Assembly: GCA_039028935.1 (NCBI GenBank)
Contig: JBCCHD010000001.1
Location: forward strand, 1 to 64,000
Reading direction: 5' to 3'
Length of the DNA stretch: 64,000 bases
From: Pseudomonadota bacterium
Lineage (GTDB): Bacteria; Pseudomonadota; Gammaproteobacteria; Steroidobacterales; SZUA-146
Shown here in pieces: positions 17,250 to 25,173 of this stretch. The translations under genes were made by a program, and so were the position numbers. Within the stretch, counting starts at the first letter, position 1. Every line of letters starts with the position of its first letter. The notes below the pieces were generated by a model. That model had not been told where the DNA came from, did no database searches, and saw only the letters and a program-made list of their open reading frames with translations.

Positions 17250-18356
17250 ATGTTCATCAAAGAAATTCATATCTATCGAAAAGAACTGCCGATAAAAGAC
17301 GGTCCGTACATCATGTCGGATATCACACTTGAGCAGGTCGATTCGACCATTGTCGAGATCGTGACCAACACCGGTTTAGTCGGCTATGGTGAGACCTGTC
17401 CGCTGGGAGCGGTGTATCAACCGGCGCATGCGCTCGGCGCGAGAGCCGCGTTGAGGCAATTGTGTCCCGGTCTGATCGGTGAATCCCCGCTGGCCATTGA
17501 TACGGCGCATCGCAATATGAATGAGTTGCTCAATGGGCATCGCTATGCCAAAGCCGCATTGGATATTGCGCTGTGGGATATTTGCGGCAAGCACTATAAC
17601 GTGCCGCTGTGCACGTTGTTAGGTGGTGCGGTTGCGCCTTCGGTGCGCACTTACTATGCGCTGGGTATTGATTCGCCAGAAGACACGGCGCGACGGGCGA
17701 GTGACAAAGCACGGGAAGGATTTTCGCGATTGCAGGTGAAAGTCGGTGGCCGTACGATCGACGAAGACATTGCCACCCTTCATCAAGTCGCCGAGGCAGT
17801 GGGTCAGCGTGTTAAGTTAGTAGCGGATGCCAATCGCGCCTGGACCGCCGCGGATCTTCTGCAGGTTAGTACGGCATGCCGGTCAGTTCCGCTGGTGCTT
17901 GAGCAGCCGTGTGACTCGCTCCAGGAGATCGCTCGCGTTCGCGCCCAGCTTTGTCACCCTGTCTTTATCGATGAGCGCAGCGAATCCATTGCCGCTATGC
18001 TCACCTGCATTGAACGCGGTATCGCGGATGGATTCAGCCTGAAGGCGACGCGTCTTGGCGGTGTCAGCGCGATGCGCACCGCGCGCGATGTCTGTGCGGC
18101 GAGGTCTCTGCCTCACACCTGCGACGACGCGTGGGGTGGGGACATTATCGCTGCGGCGTGCGTGCATCTAGGCGCGACGGTGGATCCAAGATTGTTTGAG
18201 GGCACCTGGATTGCTGCGCCGTATATCGATGAACATTATGATGAAAAACAGGGTGTCCGGATAGAAGGAGGTCGTATTGGCGTGCCTTTGGGTCCGGGCT
18301 TAGGCGTTGTGCCGCCGGCTGGTTTTTTTGGGTCGGCATTGTGCTCGTTTGGCTGA
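17250..18356 (+). CDS. Mandelate racemase/muconate lactonizing-superfamily enzyme, hydroxyproline-betaine 2-epimerase-like
   Basis: A 368-residue enolase-superfamily enzyme. Visible catalytic parts are Lys164 in RLQVKVGG, the metal ligands Asp193 (VADANRAW), Glu218 (LVLEQPC) and Asp241 (FIDERSE), and Lys265 (GFSLKATRLGG). From memory, the hydroxyproline-betaine epimerase HpbD uses Lys163 and Lys265 as its acid/base pair and Trp320 for cation-pi contact with the quaternary nitrogen. This protein has Lys164, Lys265, Asp292/293 and a Trp at exactly 320 (FEGTW). That makes a proline-betaine or hydroxyproline-betaine epimerase/racemase the leading call, with cis-3-hydroxyproline dehydratase-type chemistry as an alternative. 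The start is the ATG of MFIKEIHIYRKELP. It stands alone, 27 kb from the BCCT/MttB region. Confidence 0.75.
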   Translation: MFIKEIHIYRKELPIKDGPYIMSDITLEQVDSTIVEIVTNTGLVGYGETCPLGAVYQPAHALGARAALRQLCPGLIGESPLAIDTAHRNMNELLNGHRYAKAALDIALWDICGKHYNVPLCTLLGGAVAPSVRTYYALGIDSPEDTARRASDKAREGFSRLQVKVGGRTIDEDIATLHQVAEAVGQRVKLVADANRAWTAADLLQVSTACRSVPLVLEQPCDSLQEIARVRAQLCHPVFIDERSESIAAMLTCIERGIADGFSLKATRLGGVSAMRTARDVCAARSLPHTCDDAWGGDIIAAACVHLGATVDPRLFEGTWIAAPYIDEHYDEKQGVRIEGGRIGVPLGPGLGVVPPAGFFGSALCSFG

Positions 18357-18462
18357 CCGAGACTGAACGTGAGATCTTTTCGAGGTGGTCAAAGCGATGT
18401 CGACGCAGTGAAGAGTTAATGGAGACGCGCACACACAGGGTGACGCGCGGTAAGTGAGGACT

Positions 18463-19713
18463 ATGATGATCAAATGGCAGATCGTGTTCGGTTTGGTGGT
18501 GGCCTTTTTATTGGGCTGTGCTGCAGTAGACGTTGAGCCGGGGGAGGATACGGCGACGCGAAGTGAGGCGGTTACGCACCCGGTGGTGATTCAGGCATCC
18601 GTGCCTGCTGATGCGCCGGTGGTGTATGTGGCAGGCAACTTACCTGAACTGGGTCCATGGCACCCAGCGGCACTCAAAATGGCTGGTGACGGCACGAGTC
18701 GATCCGTGACCATCCAGGTTCCGCATGGGCACAACCTTCAGTACAAAATTACGGCGGGCTCGTGGGAACAAGAAGGGCTGGGGCCCTCGGCGACCGTGTT
18801 ACCCAGTTTCACCGCGACGATTACCGAACCCGTCACGCTAACTGCCGCGATAGCCGGGTTTCGCACCGATCCGGTCGCGCTGATCTCCGATTGGCGTGGA
18901 AGCGGGGTGAAGGGTGATCTGACGTACTGGACCGATGTCACCTCAACGTTTTTGGAGGAGACACGTCATGTTGTCGTGTGGACGCCGCCCGATTATGCGG
19001 CACACCCGGATCGCGACTATGCCGTGATTTACATGCACGATGGTCAAAATCTGTTTGATCCACGCCTGTCGTACACGAACATCGACTGGGGGGTCGATGA
19101 GGCCATGATGAAAGGCGCTGAAGAGGGTTTATTTGAACCGGCTATTGTCGTCGGCATTTGGAACACGGCCGCACGACTCAAAGAGTATTCGCCCGACCAC
19201 CTCGCTCCGCAGTATGCGCGGTTCTTGATTGAGGAGCTCATGCCGCGTGTTGAACAAGACTTTCGCGTGAAACGCGGTCCCGAGCACACCTTTACTATGG
19301 GGTCGTCAATGGGCGCGATCGTCTCGTTCTATTTGGTACGCGACTATCCGGAGGTGTTCAGCGGCTGCGGTTGCCTGTCGACGCATATCACATGGTCTGA
19401 GCAACAGATCGCTTGGTACAACGGCGAAGATCCGACCGATGCGAATCCAGTACCCTTTTTACTCCGCTCGCTGACGCCCGATGCTGCTATGCCGTCGGGT
19501 CAGCGCCTGTATTTTGATTACGGCACAGAAGGGCTCGATGCGCACTATGAGCAGCCGACGCAGGTGTTGGCCCAATGGCTTGAAACGCAAGGATACCGGC
19601 GTGGCGACACGCTCAATGTCGAGAAATACGATGGGGCGGATCATAATGAGGCCGCCTGGCGCGCGCGCGTTGGCAAACAGCTCACCTGGCTATTGGCACC
19701 TCGTCGCCCCTAG
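18463..19713 (+). CDS. Lipoprotein esterase with N-terminal starch-binding-like (CBM20) domain
   Basis: A roughly 417-residue lipoprotein (LLGCAAVDV; lipobox Cys near 20). Residues about 45-145 form a CBM20/CBM48-like beta-sandwich (VVYVAGNLPELGPWHPAALKM, QYKITAGSWEQEG). The rest is an enterochelin-esterase/PF00756 alpha/beta hydrolase with YMHDGQNLFDP, the nucleophile in MGSSMGAIVS, and the catalytic His in DGADHNEAAW. ATGs at 18463 and 18466 are both possible after GAGGA. Substrates in this family range from ferric-siderophore esters to acylated sugars. The carbohydrate-binding module favours a polysaccharide or glycoside ester at the cell envelope. The second TonB receptor lies downstream across a long leader. 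Confidence 0.8.
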   Translation: MMIKWQIVFGLVVAFLLGCAAVDVEPGEDTATRSEAVTHPVVIQASVPADAPVVYVAGNLPELGPWHPAALKMAGDGTSRSVTIQVPHGHNLQYKITAGSWEQEGLGPSATVLPSFTATITEPVTLTAAIAGFRTDPVALISDWRGSGVKGDLTYWTDVTSTFLEETRHVVVWTPPDYAAHPDRDYAVIYMHDGQNLFDPRLSYTNIDWGVDEAMMKGAEEGLFEPAIVVGIWNTAARLKEYSPDHLAPQYARFLIEELMPRVEQDFRVKRGPEHTFTMGSSMGAIVSFYLVRDYPEVFSGCGCLSTHITWSEQQIAWYNGEDPTDANPVPFLLRSLTPDAAMPSGQRLYFDYGTEGLDAHYEQPTQVLAQWLETQGYRRGDTLNVEKYDGADHNEAAWRARVGKQLTWLLAPRRP

Positions 19714-19871
19714 GGCGGCGCGGCCACCGGCAAGACGGGGGTGCTGCACGACGTCGATCGTAGACGCGGTTACGGCACGATTTGGGTCCAAGGGAAAGAC
19801 AAATTTGGCCCCAAATCGGGGCGGAATCTAATCAATTCTAGAAGTTTGACTTAATCGAAACCCTTAAAATT

Positions 19872-19889
19872 TGTTGCGCTATTGCAACA
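19872..19889. promoter_or_regulatory. Inverted repeat TGTTGC-6-GCAACA
   Basis: A perfect 6-base dyad around GCTATT, about 380 bases before the TonB receptor start. Related TTGCAAT words recur at about 19936 and 19973. It may be a regulator site; it lacks the T-run of a terminator. Confidence 0.35.
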
Positions 19890-20080
19890 CGCACAATAAT
19901 CGGCTAACTTGTTGATTTTATAGAATGAGTTTTTTGCAATGCGCCAATTTTATGGGTCATCCGTTGCAATATTCGTGTGAATTACCGGTGAAACTATTGG
20001 TCGGTGTCGAGATGATTTACACCCAGGCGACCCGTGTTATAACCACAACGACTGATTGTTGCGGCCTCACCCCATTCGCG

Positions 20081-20111
20081 TTGACTTGATGCATCGATGC
20101 ATTAGAGTCAA
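20081..20111. promoter_or_regulatory. Nested palindrome (TTGACT...ATGCATCGATGCAT...AGTCAA)
   Basis: The core ATGCATCGATGCAT (20089-20102) is a perfect 14-base palindrome. It is enclosed by an outer inverted pair TTGACT (20081-20086) and AGTCAA (20106-20111). A further ATGCAT lies at 20147. The element is about 160 bases before the receptor ATG and is a strong candidate operator; the left arm could also serve as a -35 box. Confidence 0.5.
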
Positions 20112-20268
20112 GCAGGTTAAAAAGACACAAGCGAGTCATCACACGGATGCATGCAACTTACAATCGCGCTCCAGCCTTCGGACGGGTTGGCGACGTGCCT
20201 GGCACATCGGTCTTTACATCACTTAGTAACTGTCTTTAACGATTGAGGTAATCCTCGGGGATTGAACT

Positions 20269-23001
20269 ATGTTTCAAAAGAAGAAGTTGTACACGGCAGT
20301 CGCGGGAGCGCTTGCCATAGGCGCGACGGGAACCGCTCACGCCCAGCTTGAAGAAGTATTAGTGACCGCGACCAAACGCGCTGAAAGCGCGCAGGACATC
20401 GCGGTGTCCGTGCAGGCTCTGGGCGGCGAGTCGCTCAAAGAATTGGGCGTATCCACGTTCGATGAATACGTTAAATACCTGCCGAACGTAGTTCAGCAAG
20501 GTCGCGGTCCGGGCCGTAGCGAGATCTACATTCGCGGTGTCGCGACTGAACAGTCCAACAACACGGTGTCGTCGGTGCAGGGTTCATCACCTGCTGTGGC
20601 GGTCTACCTCGACGAACAGCCCGTTTCATTCGGTGGTCGTAACCTGGATATCTATGCGGCCGATCTTGAGCGTGTGGAGGTTCTACCTGGACCTCAGGGC
20701 ACACTGTTCGGCTCAAGTTCTCAGTCGGGTACGGTGCGTCTGATCACCAATAAACCGGTGCAAGGCGAATTCCAGGCTGGCGTCGACGCCGGTTACGGCT
20801 TCATCACCGACGGTGAGAACGTGTCAAACCTCGAAGCGTTCATCAACATTCCGTTGTCTGAGAAGCTCGCCGCACGTGCGGTGGTGTACAACGACACCCA
20901 GGGTGGCTGGATCGATAACGTAGCCGGTTCGTTCAACCCCGACGATCAGGCGCTGATCGACGTGATCAACCGCAACCAGATCTTCGGTGCCAACATTCTA
21001 GACGGCGCGGAAGTTCGACGTTCAAACAACAGCGACCTGATCGAAGACGACTGGAACAAGGCGGTCTACCAGGGTCTGCGTCTGAGCCTTGCTTACGACA
21101 TCAACGACGACTGGAACCTGCTGGTGGCTCACGCTAGCCAGTCGCTGCGTACCGACGGCACGTTCGAATATTCGCCGGTGCTCGGCACTGACGACCAGTC
21201 TCAGCTCTATTCGCCTGACGAAAACCAAGACGACTTTGGTCTGACGACTTGGACCCTCAAGGGCCGAATTCGAGGCCTGGATGTGGTGTACACCGGTGGC
21301 TTCCTCGATCGTGAGGTGTACCAGCTCACCGATTACACGCTGTACAGCTTCGGTGGCGGCTATCAGGTCTACTACATCACGACCGGCGGCTACACCACTG
21401 CCGACACGGTTTACGATTTCCGAAAGCAGTACGTGGACAACACCGACAACGAACGCACCACCCACGAGCTTCGCTTCCAGACCGATGCCGACAAACGTTT
21501 CCGCGGCACGTTCGGTCTGTACTTTGACGAATCGCAAACCGAATCCGTTGGTGAGTTCCAGTACTTCGGTGCAGTGGACGCCGGGTTCGACGTGGCTAAC
21601 CAAGCGGGTGACGGCACGGTTGAGGGCACGACCGATAACTTCGGTCACGGTCAGACCACAATCTTTGTCAACGATTTCACGCGTAAAGAAGATCAGTTTG
21701 CCGTGTTCCTCGACGTCAGTTTTGACCTCACTGATTCGCTGACCTTCAGCGCTGGTGCGCGAAACTACGACATCGATTTTGCGCTGCTTGGACACACCGG
21801 CTCATCGTTTAGCTGTAAGGGTGTGGATCCGGCGACGCTGCCTACTGAATTCGGACCAGGACCCGGTAACCCAGGGCCTCGAGCGATTCCTCGACCCGAC
21901 GGCACACTTGGCTGTGACGCATTCAACGGCAACAACGTGACCGCGCGTCTTCGCGACCAAGCCACGCTCGCCGCATCCGGTGCAGCTGGGTTTGAAAACC
22001 TCGACGCCAACGGTGTGGCGAATGAGTCCGATACCATCACTCGTTTCACGCTCGACTGGAAACCGAATGATGATCTACTGCTGTTCGCGACGATTTCTGA
22101 GGGGTTCCGACCTCTGGTGAGTAACCGAAACGCGGGTGTGCCCTCCGGTAACCAGTCAGGTGTATTCGCCGGCTATGTGGTACCAGCGGTGGCCGTGACT
22201 GACGAATTGACCAACGTTGAGGTCGGCTTCAAAGGCGACTTCCTTGGCAATCGACTGCGTTGGAACGCGACCTACTACAATTCGGAAATCGAAAACCTGC
22301 AAACCACTCGCTTTGACCCCTCGAACATCGCGTTCTTGGTGTTCATCGAGAACGTGGGTGATGCGGATATCCAAGGTATCGATACCGATCTACAGTGGGC
22401 ACCTACCGACAATCTCACCATCACCGGTGCGGCGAGCTGGGTCGATTCCGAAATCACCCGACTCAACCCTCAGCTTGAAGGTATCGCGGTGCCGGTTGGC
22501 AGTGAACTTCCGTTTACCGCCGACTTCTCGTTTAATGTGCGGGCTCGTTACGACTGGCGCCTGAACGGCTTTGGCGCAGATGCGTTTGTGCAGGCCGGTA
22601 TTACCTATACCGGTGACAGCAAAGCCGGCATTATCGGTAACGCTTATCTTGCGGAAGACACAACACGTCGAATTTACGGCGTCGGATCTGGTCTTCAGAT
22701 TGAGAACGAGGGTGGCACGTTCGGTTCAACCGAAGTGGCCTCAGACTCACCGGGATCGGTTGGTACAGTGGTTGTCAATGGCGAAGAGTTTTTCCAGAAC
22801 GGTCGCTATGTTCAGGAAGCCTACACGCTGTTCAATTTCTCAGCCGGTGTACGCAAGGATAACTGGGGAGCAGAGTTCTACATCGATAACCTCGGCGACG
22901 AGCGTGGTGTCACTCACATCTCTACGTTTGACTACGTCCCGACTGTGACGAGTACCCGTCCTCGCACGATCGGACTGCGTTTCTCGTACGACGTCGAATA
23001 A
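20269..23001 (+). CDS. TonB-dependent receptor (large, non-siderophore type)
   Basis: A 910-residue outer-membrane receptor. The signal peptide ends near TAHAQ (residue 25) and is followed at once by the TonB box LEEVLVTATKR. The plug domain contains IYIRGVATEQSNNTVS, VAVYLDEQPVS and VEVLPGPQGTLFGSSSQSGTVRLITNKP, and the barrel ends with LRFSYDVE. It matches the receptors of marine Gammaproteobacteria and Sphingomonads that take up unknown organic ligands, not the siderophore subgroup. Plug and barrel are complete. Transcription ends at the strong hairpin just downstream. Its neighbours suggest that the ligand, or the cell's product, is related to hydroxylated or sulfated peptides or glycans; this is inferred from position only. 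Confidence 0.92.
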   Translation: MFQKKKLYTAVAGALAIGATGTAHAQLEEVLVTATKRAESAQDIAVSVQALGGESLKELGVSTFDEYVKYLPNVVQQGRGPGRSEIYIRGVATEQSNNTVSSVQGSSPAVAVYLDEQPVSFGGRNLDIYAADLERVEVLPGPQGTLFGSSSQSGTVRLITNKPVQGEFQAGVDAGYGFITDGENVSNLEAFINIPLSEKLAARAVVYNDTQGGWIDNVAGSFNPDDQALIDVINRNQIFGANILDGAEVRRSNNSDLIEDDWNKAVYQGLRLSLAYDINDDWNLLVAHASQSLRTDGTFEYSPVLGTDDQSQLYSPDENQDDFGLTTWTLKGRIRGLDVVYTGGFLDREVYQLTDYTLYSFGGGYQVYYITTGGYTTADTVYDFRKQYVDNTDNERTTHELRFQTDADKRFRGTFGLYFDESQTESVGEFQYFGAVDAGFDVANQAGDGTVEGTTDNFGHGQTTIFVNDFTRKEDQFAVFLDVSFDLTDSLTFSAGARNYDIDFALLGHTGSSFSCKGVDPATLPTEFGPGPGNPGPRAIPRPDGTLGCDAFNGNNVTARLRDQATLAASGAAGFENLDANGVANESDTITRFTLDWKPNDDLLLFATISEGFRPLVSNRNAGVPSGNQSGVFAGYVVPAVAVTDELTNVEVGFKGDFLGNRLRWNATYYNSEIENLQTTRFDPSNIAFLVFIENVGDADIQGIDTDLQWAPTDNLTITGAASWVDSEITRLNPQLEGIAVPVGSELPFTADFSFNVRARYDWRLNGFGADAFVQAGITYTGDSKAGIIGNAYLAEDTTRRIYGVGSGLQIENEGGTFGSTEVASDSPGSVGTVVVNGEEFFQNGRYVQEAYTLFNFSAGVRKDNWGAEFYIDNLGDERGVTHISTFDYVPTVTSTRPRTIGLRFSYDVE

Positions 23002-23016
23002 GCGCTAACGCGTAAA

Positions 23017-23053
23017 CCAAAAAAAGCGGGCGTTCAGCCCGCTTTTTTTTTGT
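23017..23053. terminator. Bidirectional rho-independent terminator
   Basis: AGCGGGC (23025-23031), loop GTTCA, GCCCGCT (23037-23043) is a perfect 7-base stem. It is preceded by an A-run and followed by a run of nine T. It therefore works in both directions, ending the TonB receptor on the plus strand and the hydroxylase-sulfotransferase gene on the minus strand. Confidence 0.93.
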
Positions 23054-23074
23054 CCTGTCGCCGGGTAACACTGC

Positions 23075-24919
23075 TTAGTCACATGCCGGGCGCAGTTGAG
23101 CGAGGTCGTCGACAACAGATTGCAGACCGGGCATGACCCGATTGATTTCCGTTTCATAACGTTTCCATTTATTCGGATCGGGCGGTGAAACCGTGTATTG
23201 AGAGAGCGGGCTTTTTTCGCTGGCCAGCGCTTGCATACGAGGGCCAAACGGTACGTCTGCAAACGAACATAGGCGTTCAACGGTGGTGGCCTTGTCCGAG
23301 ACGAGTTGCGAATAGCTCACGGAGCACCACGCATCGGCAGGGAGGTCGGCAAGATCGCTCAAAATTTGGCGATTGGCACTGGCCCATTGGAACGCCGCAA
23401 TATCGGCCATGGGGTGATCGGCAAGGGCGCGCCAGCCCTCTGGAAGCAGCAGCGACCAAGGCAGTCCGTGCCAGCCGGGCAGGTTGGGGTAGGTAACAAA
23501 GCGACCCGATTGCCACGCCTCCATAATACTGGCCACGCTTTGCTGTGGATTTCGATGTAGAAAGATAAAACGCGCATCGGGGAACACAGCACGCAAAAAC
23601 GGAATACGCAGCGCGTTTTTCGGCGTCTTTTCCAAAAAGCGACATTGCGCTAAACGTGTTTCGGCCGGAATGTCGGCGAACAGCGTGCCACGCGCGTTTT
23701 TTAGGTTGCCCAAAAAGCGTCGAATGAGCGCATCGACTACGCCTGGCGTGGCGTTCTCGCGACCCAGTGCGTTTGAATCAAAGTGGCGCGCGGCGGGGTG
23801 AAGGGTCCGAATGGACTCAATTTCAACGTGACTTTCGTCACCCGTTGTCCAAAACTCAATATTCTGCCGCATGAGTTCAAACAGCAGCGTACTGCCGGAG
23901 CGCGGTGCCGCGACAATAAACACCGGGCGGTCGAACAAAGAGGACGACATCAGAGCGCCGGCTTCATTAGATCCGCGCGCCATTAAGAGTCTGTCGTCAT
24001 TAAGCGTGCTGAGCCAGCTGTGCAAAACAGTACGGACACTTGAGCCGTTGGCGCTAAACGTCGCGCCGTCCAGCATCGATTCAACAGTCGCTTCGAAGTC
24101 TCGAATAAGCGTTTGGTAGGTGGATATTCCTTCCTGCAAGTCGCCGTAACGCGACCAGGCCGAGCGCCAATCGTGGCGAAACGCACTGGATGCCGCTATG
24201 AATTTAGGTGATTGCGTGATTCCGCATCGCGTGGGTTCTTGAGTAAAATCGTCAAGCAGTGCATCCACGTCGTTTGGTGTGCGCACGGCTACGCTGTTGA
24301 AGCGTTCGTATTCGAGAGTCGGTGAGGCGCTGGCGTCATAGGCAACGTGCTTCAGGGCGCCGTTCTGACCGTGAGCGAGCGACTCATCTACCTGTTGCCA
24401 AAACGCAGCGCTGCCGGTCGTGTCGACGACTAAATGCACTCGTCGGCTGGCGCCTCGGTTGTATACGGCGTGCTCTTTCCAGTTATCAAAGATCCACGCT
24501 TCACCTTCAGCCATGTTAACAGTGCTATGGCCAATCGATTCAAAACTGACCTCGCTGTCGGTCACGATCGGGATATGAATACGTACTCGATGACGCCAGC
24601 TGTAATCGATATCGCAGTGCGGGCGCACCTGACAACCGGGTTCGAGTCGCATCAGACGTGAGCGCCCGATGACTGAGCCAAAGGCTGCCAGCACTTGACG
24701 AATATAAGGGCAGCGTTCCAGGTGGGGGGTGGCTTCCATAGGTCCGGTGTAACGATTGTTGCGCCCACCTTCTGACGACACCAAAATCAGCGCTGTATTG
24801 CCTTCGAAGCCTTGTGGATGCGTGTCCCAATCGCTGTCGGAAAACTGCGCTATCTCATGTTGAAGTTGCGACGCATCAAATCGCAGTGGGAGGCGAATGA
24901 ACTCATGGGGAAGCTTCAT
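23075..24919 (-). CDS. Fusion: Asp/Asn beta-hydroxylase domain plus sulfotransferase domain
   Basis: A 614-residue two-domain protein. Residues about 1-190 are an aspartyl/asparaginyl beta-hydroxylase (2-oxoglutarate/Fe(II)) domain. The iron site is VRPHCDIDY (His101, Asp103) and DNWKEHAVYN (His150), and Arg/His residues in RVRIHIPIV and RRVHLVVD suit 2-oxoglutarate. Residues about 330-600 form a sulfotransferase domain, with the PAPS 5'-phosphosulfate loop PVFIVAAPRSGSTLLFELM (332-350) and the 3'-phosphate element FIFLHRNPQQSVASI (451-465). The start at 24919 matches the start of the paralog at 28974; the frame is open to 24961. No signal peptide is visible, so it should act in the cytoplasm. 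The domain pairing implies sequential hydroxylation and O-sulfation of one substrate, but neither the substrate nor the order is known. Confidence 0.85.
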   Translation of the reverse strand: MKLPHEFIRLPLRFDASQLQHEIAQFSDSDWDTHPQGFEGNTALILVSSEGGRNNRYTGPMEATPHLERCPYIRQVLAAFGSVIGRSRLMRLEPGCQVRPHCDIDYSWRHRVRIHIPIVTDSEVSFESIGHSTVNMAEGEAWIFDNWKEHAVYNRGASRRVHLVVDTTGSAAFWQQVDESLAHGQNGALKHVAYDASASPTLEYERFNSVAVRTPNDVDALLDDFTQEPTRCGITQSPKFIAASSAFRHDWRSAWSRYGDLQEGISTYQTLIRDFEATVESMLDGATFSANGSSVRTVLHSWLSTLNDDRLLMARGSNEAGALMSSSLFDRPVFIVAAPRSGSTLLFELMRQNIEFWTTGDESHVEIESIRTLHPAARHFDSNALGRENATPGVVDALIRRFLGNLKNARGTLFADIPAETRLAQCRFLEKTPKNALRIPFLRAVFPDARFIFLHRNPQQSVASIMEAWQSGRFVTYPNLPGWHGLPWSLLLPEGWRALADHPMADIAAFQWASANRQILSDLADLPADAWCSVSYSQLVSDKATTVERLCSFADVPFGPRMQALASEKSPLSQYTVSPPDPNKWKRYETEINRVMPGLQSVVDDLAQLRPACD

Positions 24920-25173
24920 GGACTTATGGTACCGGCAATTGGCCGGAATTTCCCTGCCCAACGGTGTGCAATGGGCTGATACACGCAGTGGTTATCTGTT
25001 TCTAAGGCGCGACAGCCCGCGATGATGTCGGGTGTTGCATCGTCTTAATCACGCACGTTGCTGTCGGTGTTCGCTGGGGATGCATCAGCCTATTGGTTAT
25101 CGTTCTAGGGTAAAATCTGGGGCTGGACGCAGGCGACTCTCTGCGGCCTCATCGCCGTCATCAGGAAGTGCTA

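Larger units (their letters stand above)
19714..20268. other. Long AT-rich leader of TonB receptor with several dyads, no gene
   Basis: This 555-base stretch has no credible gene. It starts with a GC-rich part containing the hairpin GCCCC-aaatc-GGGGC (19808-19822), a possible weak terminator for the esterase but without a T-run. It then becomes markedly AT-rich with repeated TGCAA/TTGCA words and two stronger dyads listed separately (19872-19889 and 20081-20111). The receptor's ribosome-binding site is CGGGGATTGAACT-ATG, nearly the same as that of the first TonB receptor. Confidence 0.5.

Noticed and set aside
21022-21795. 257-residue open frame antisense to the second TonB receptor
   Set aside because: Composition is the mirror of receptor codons and no family features are seen.
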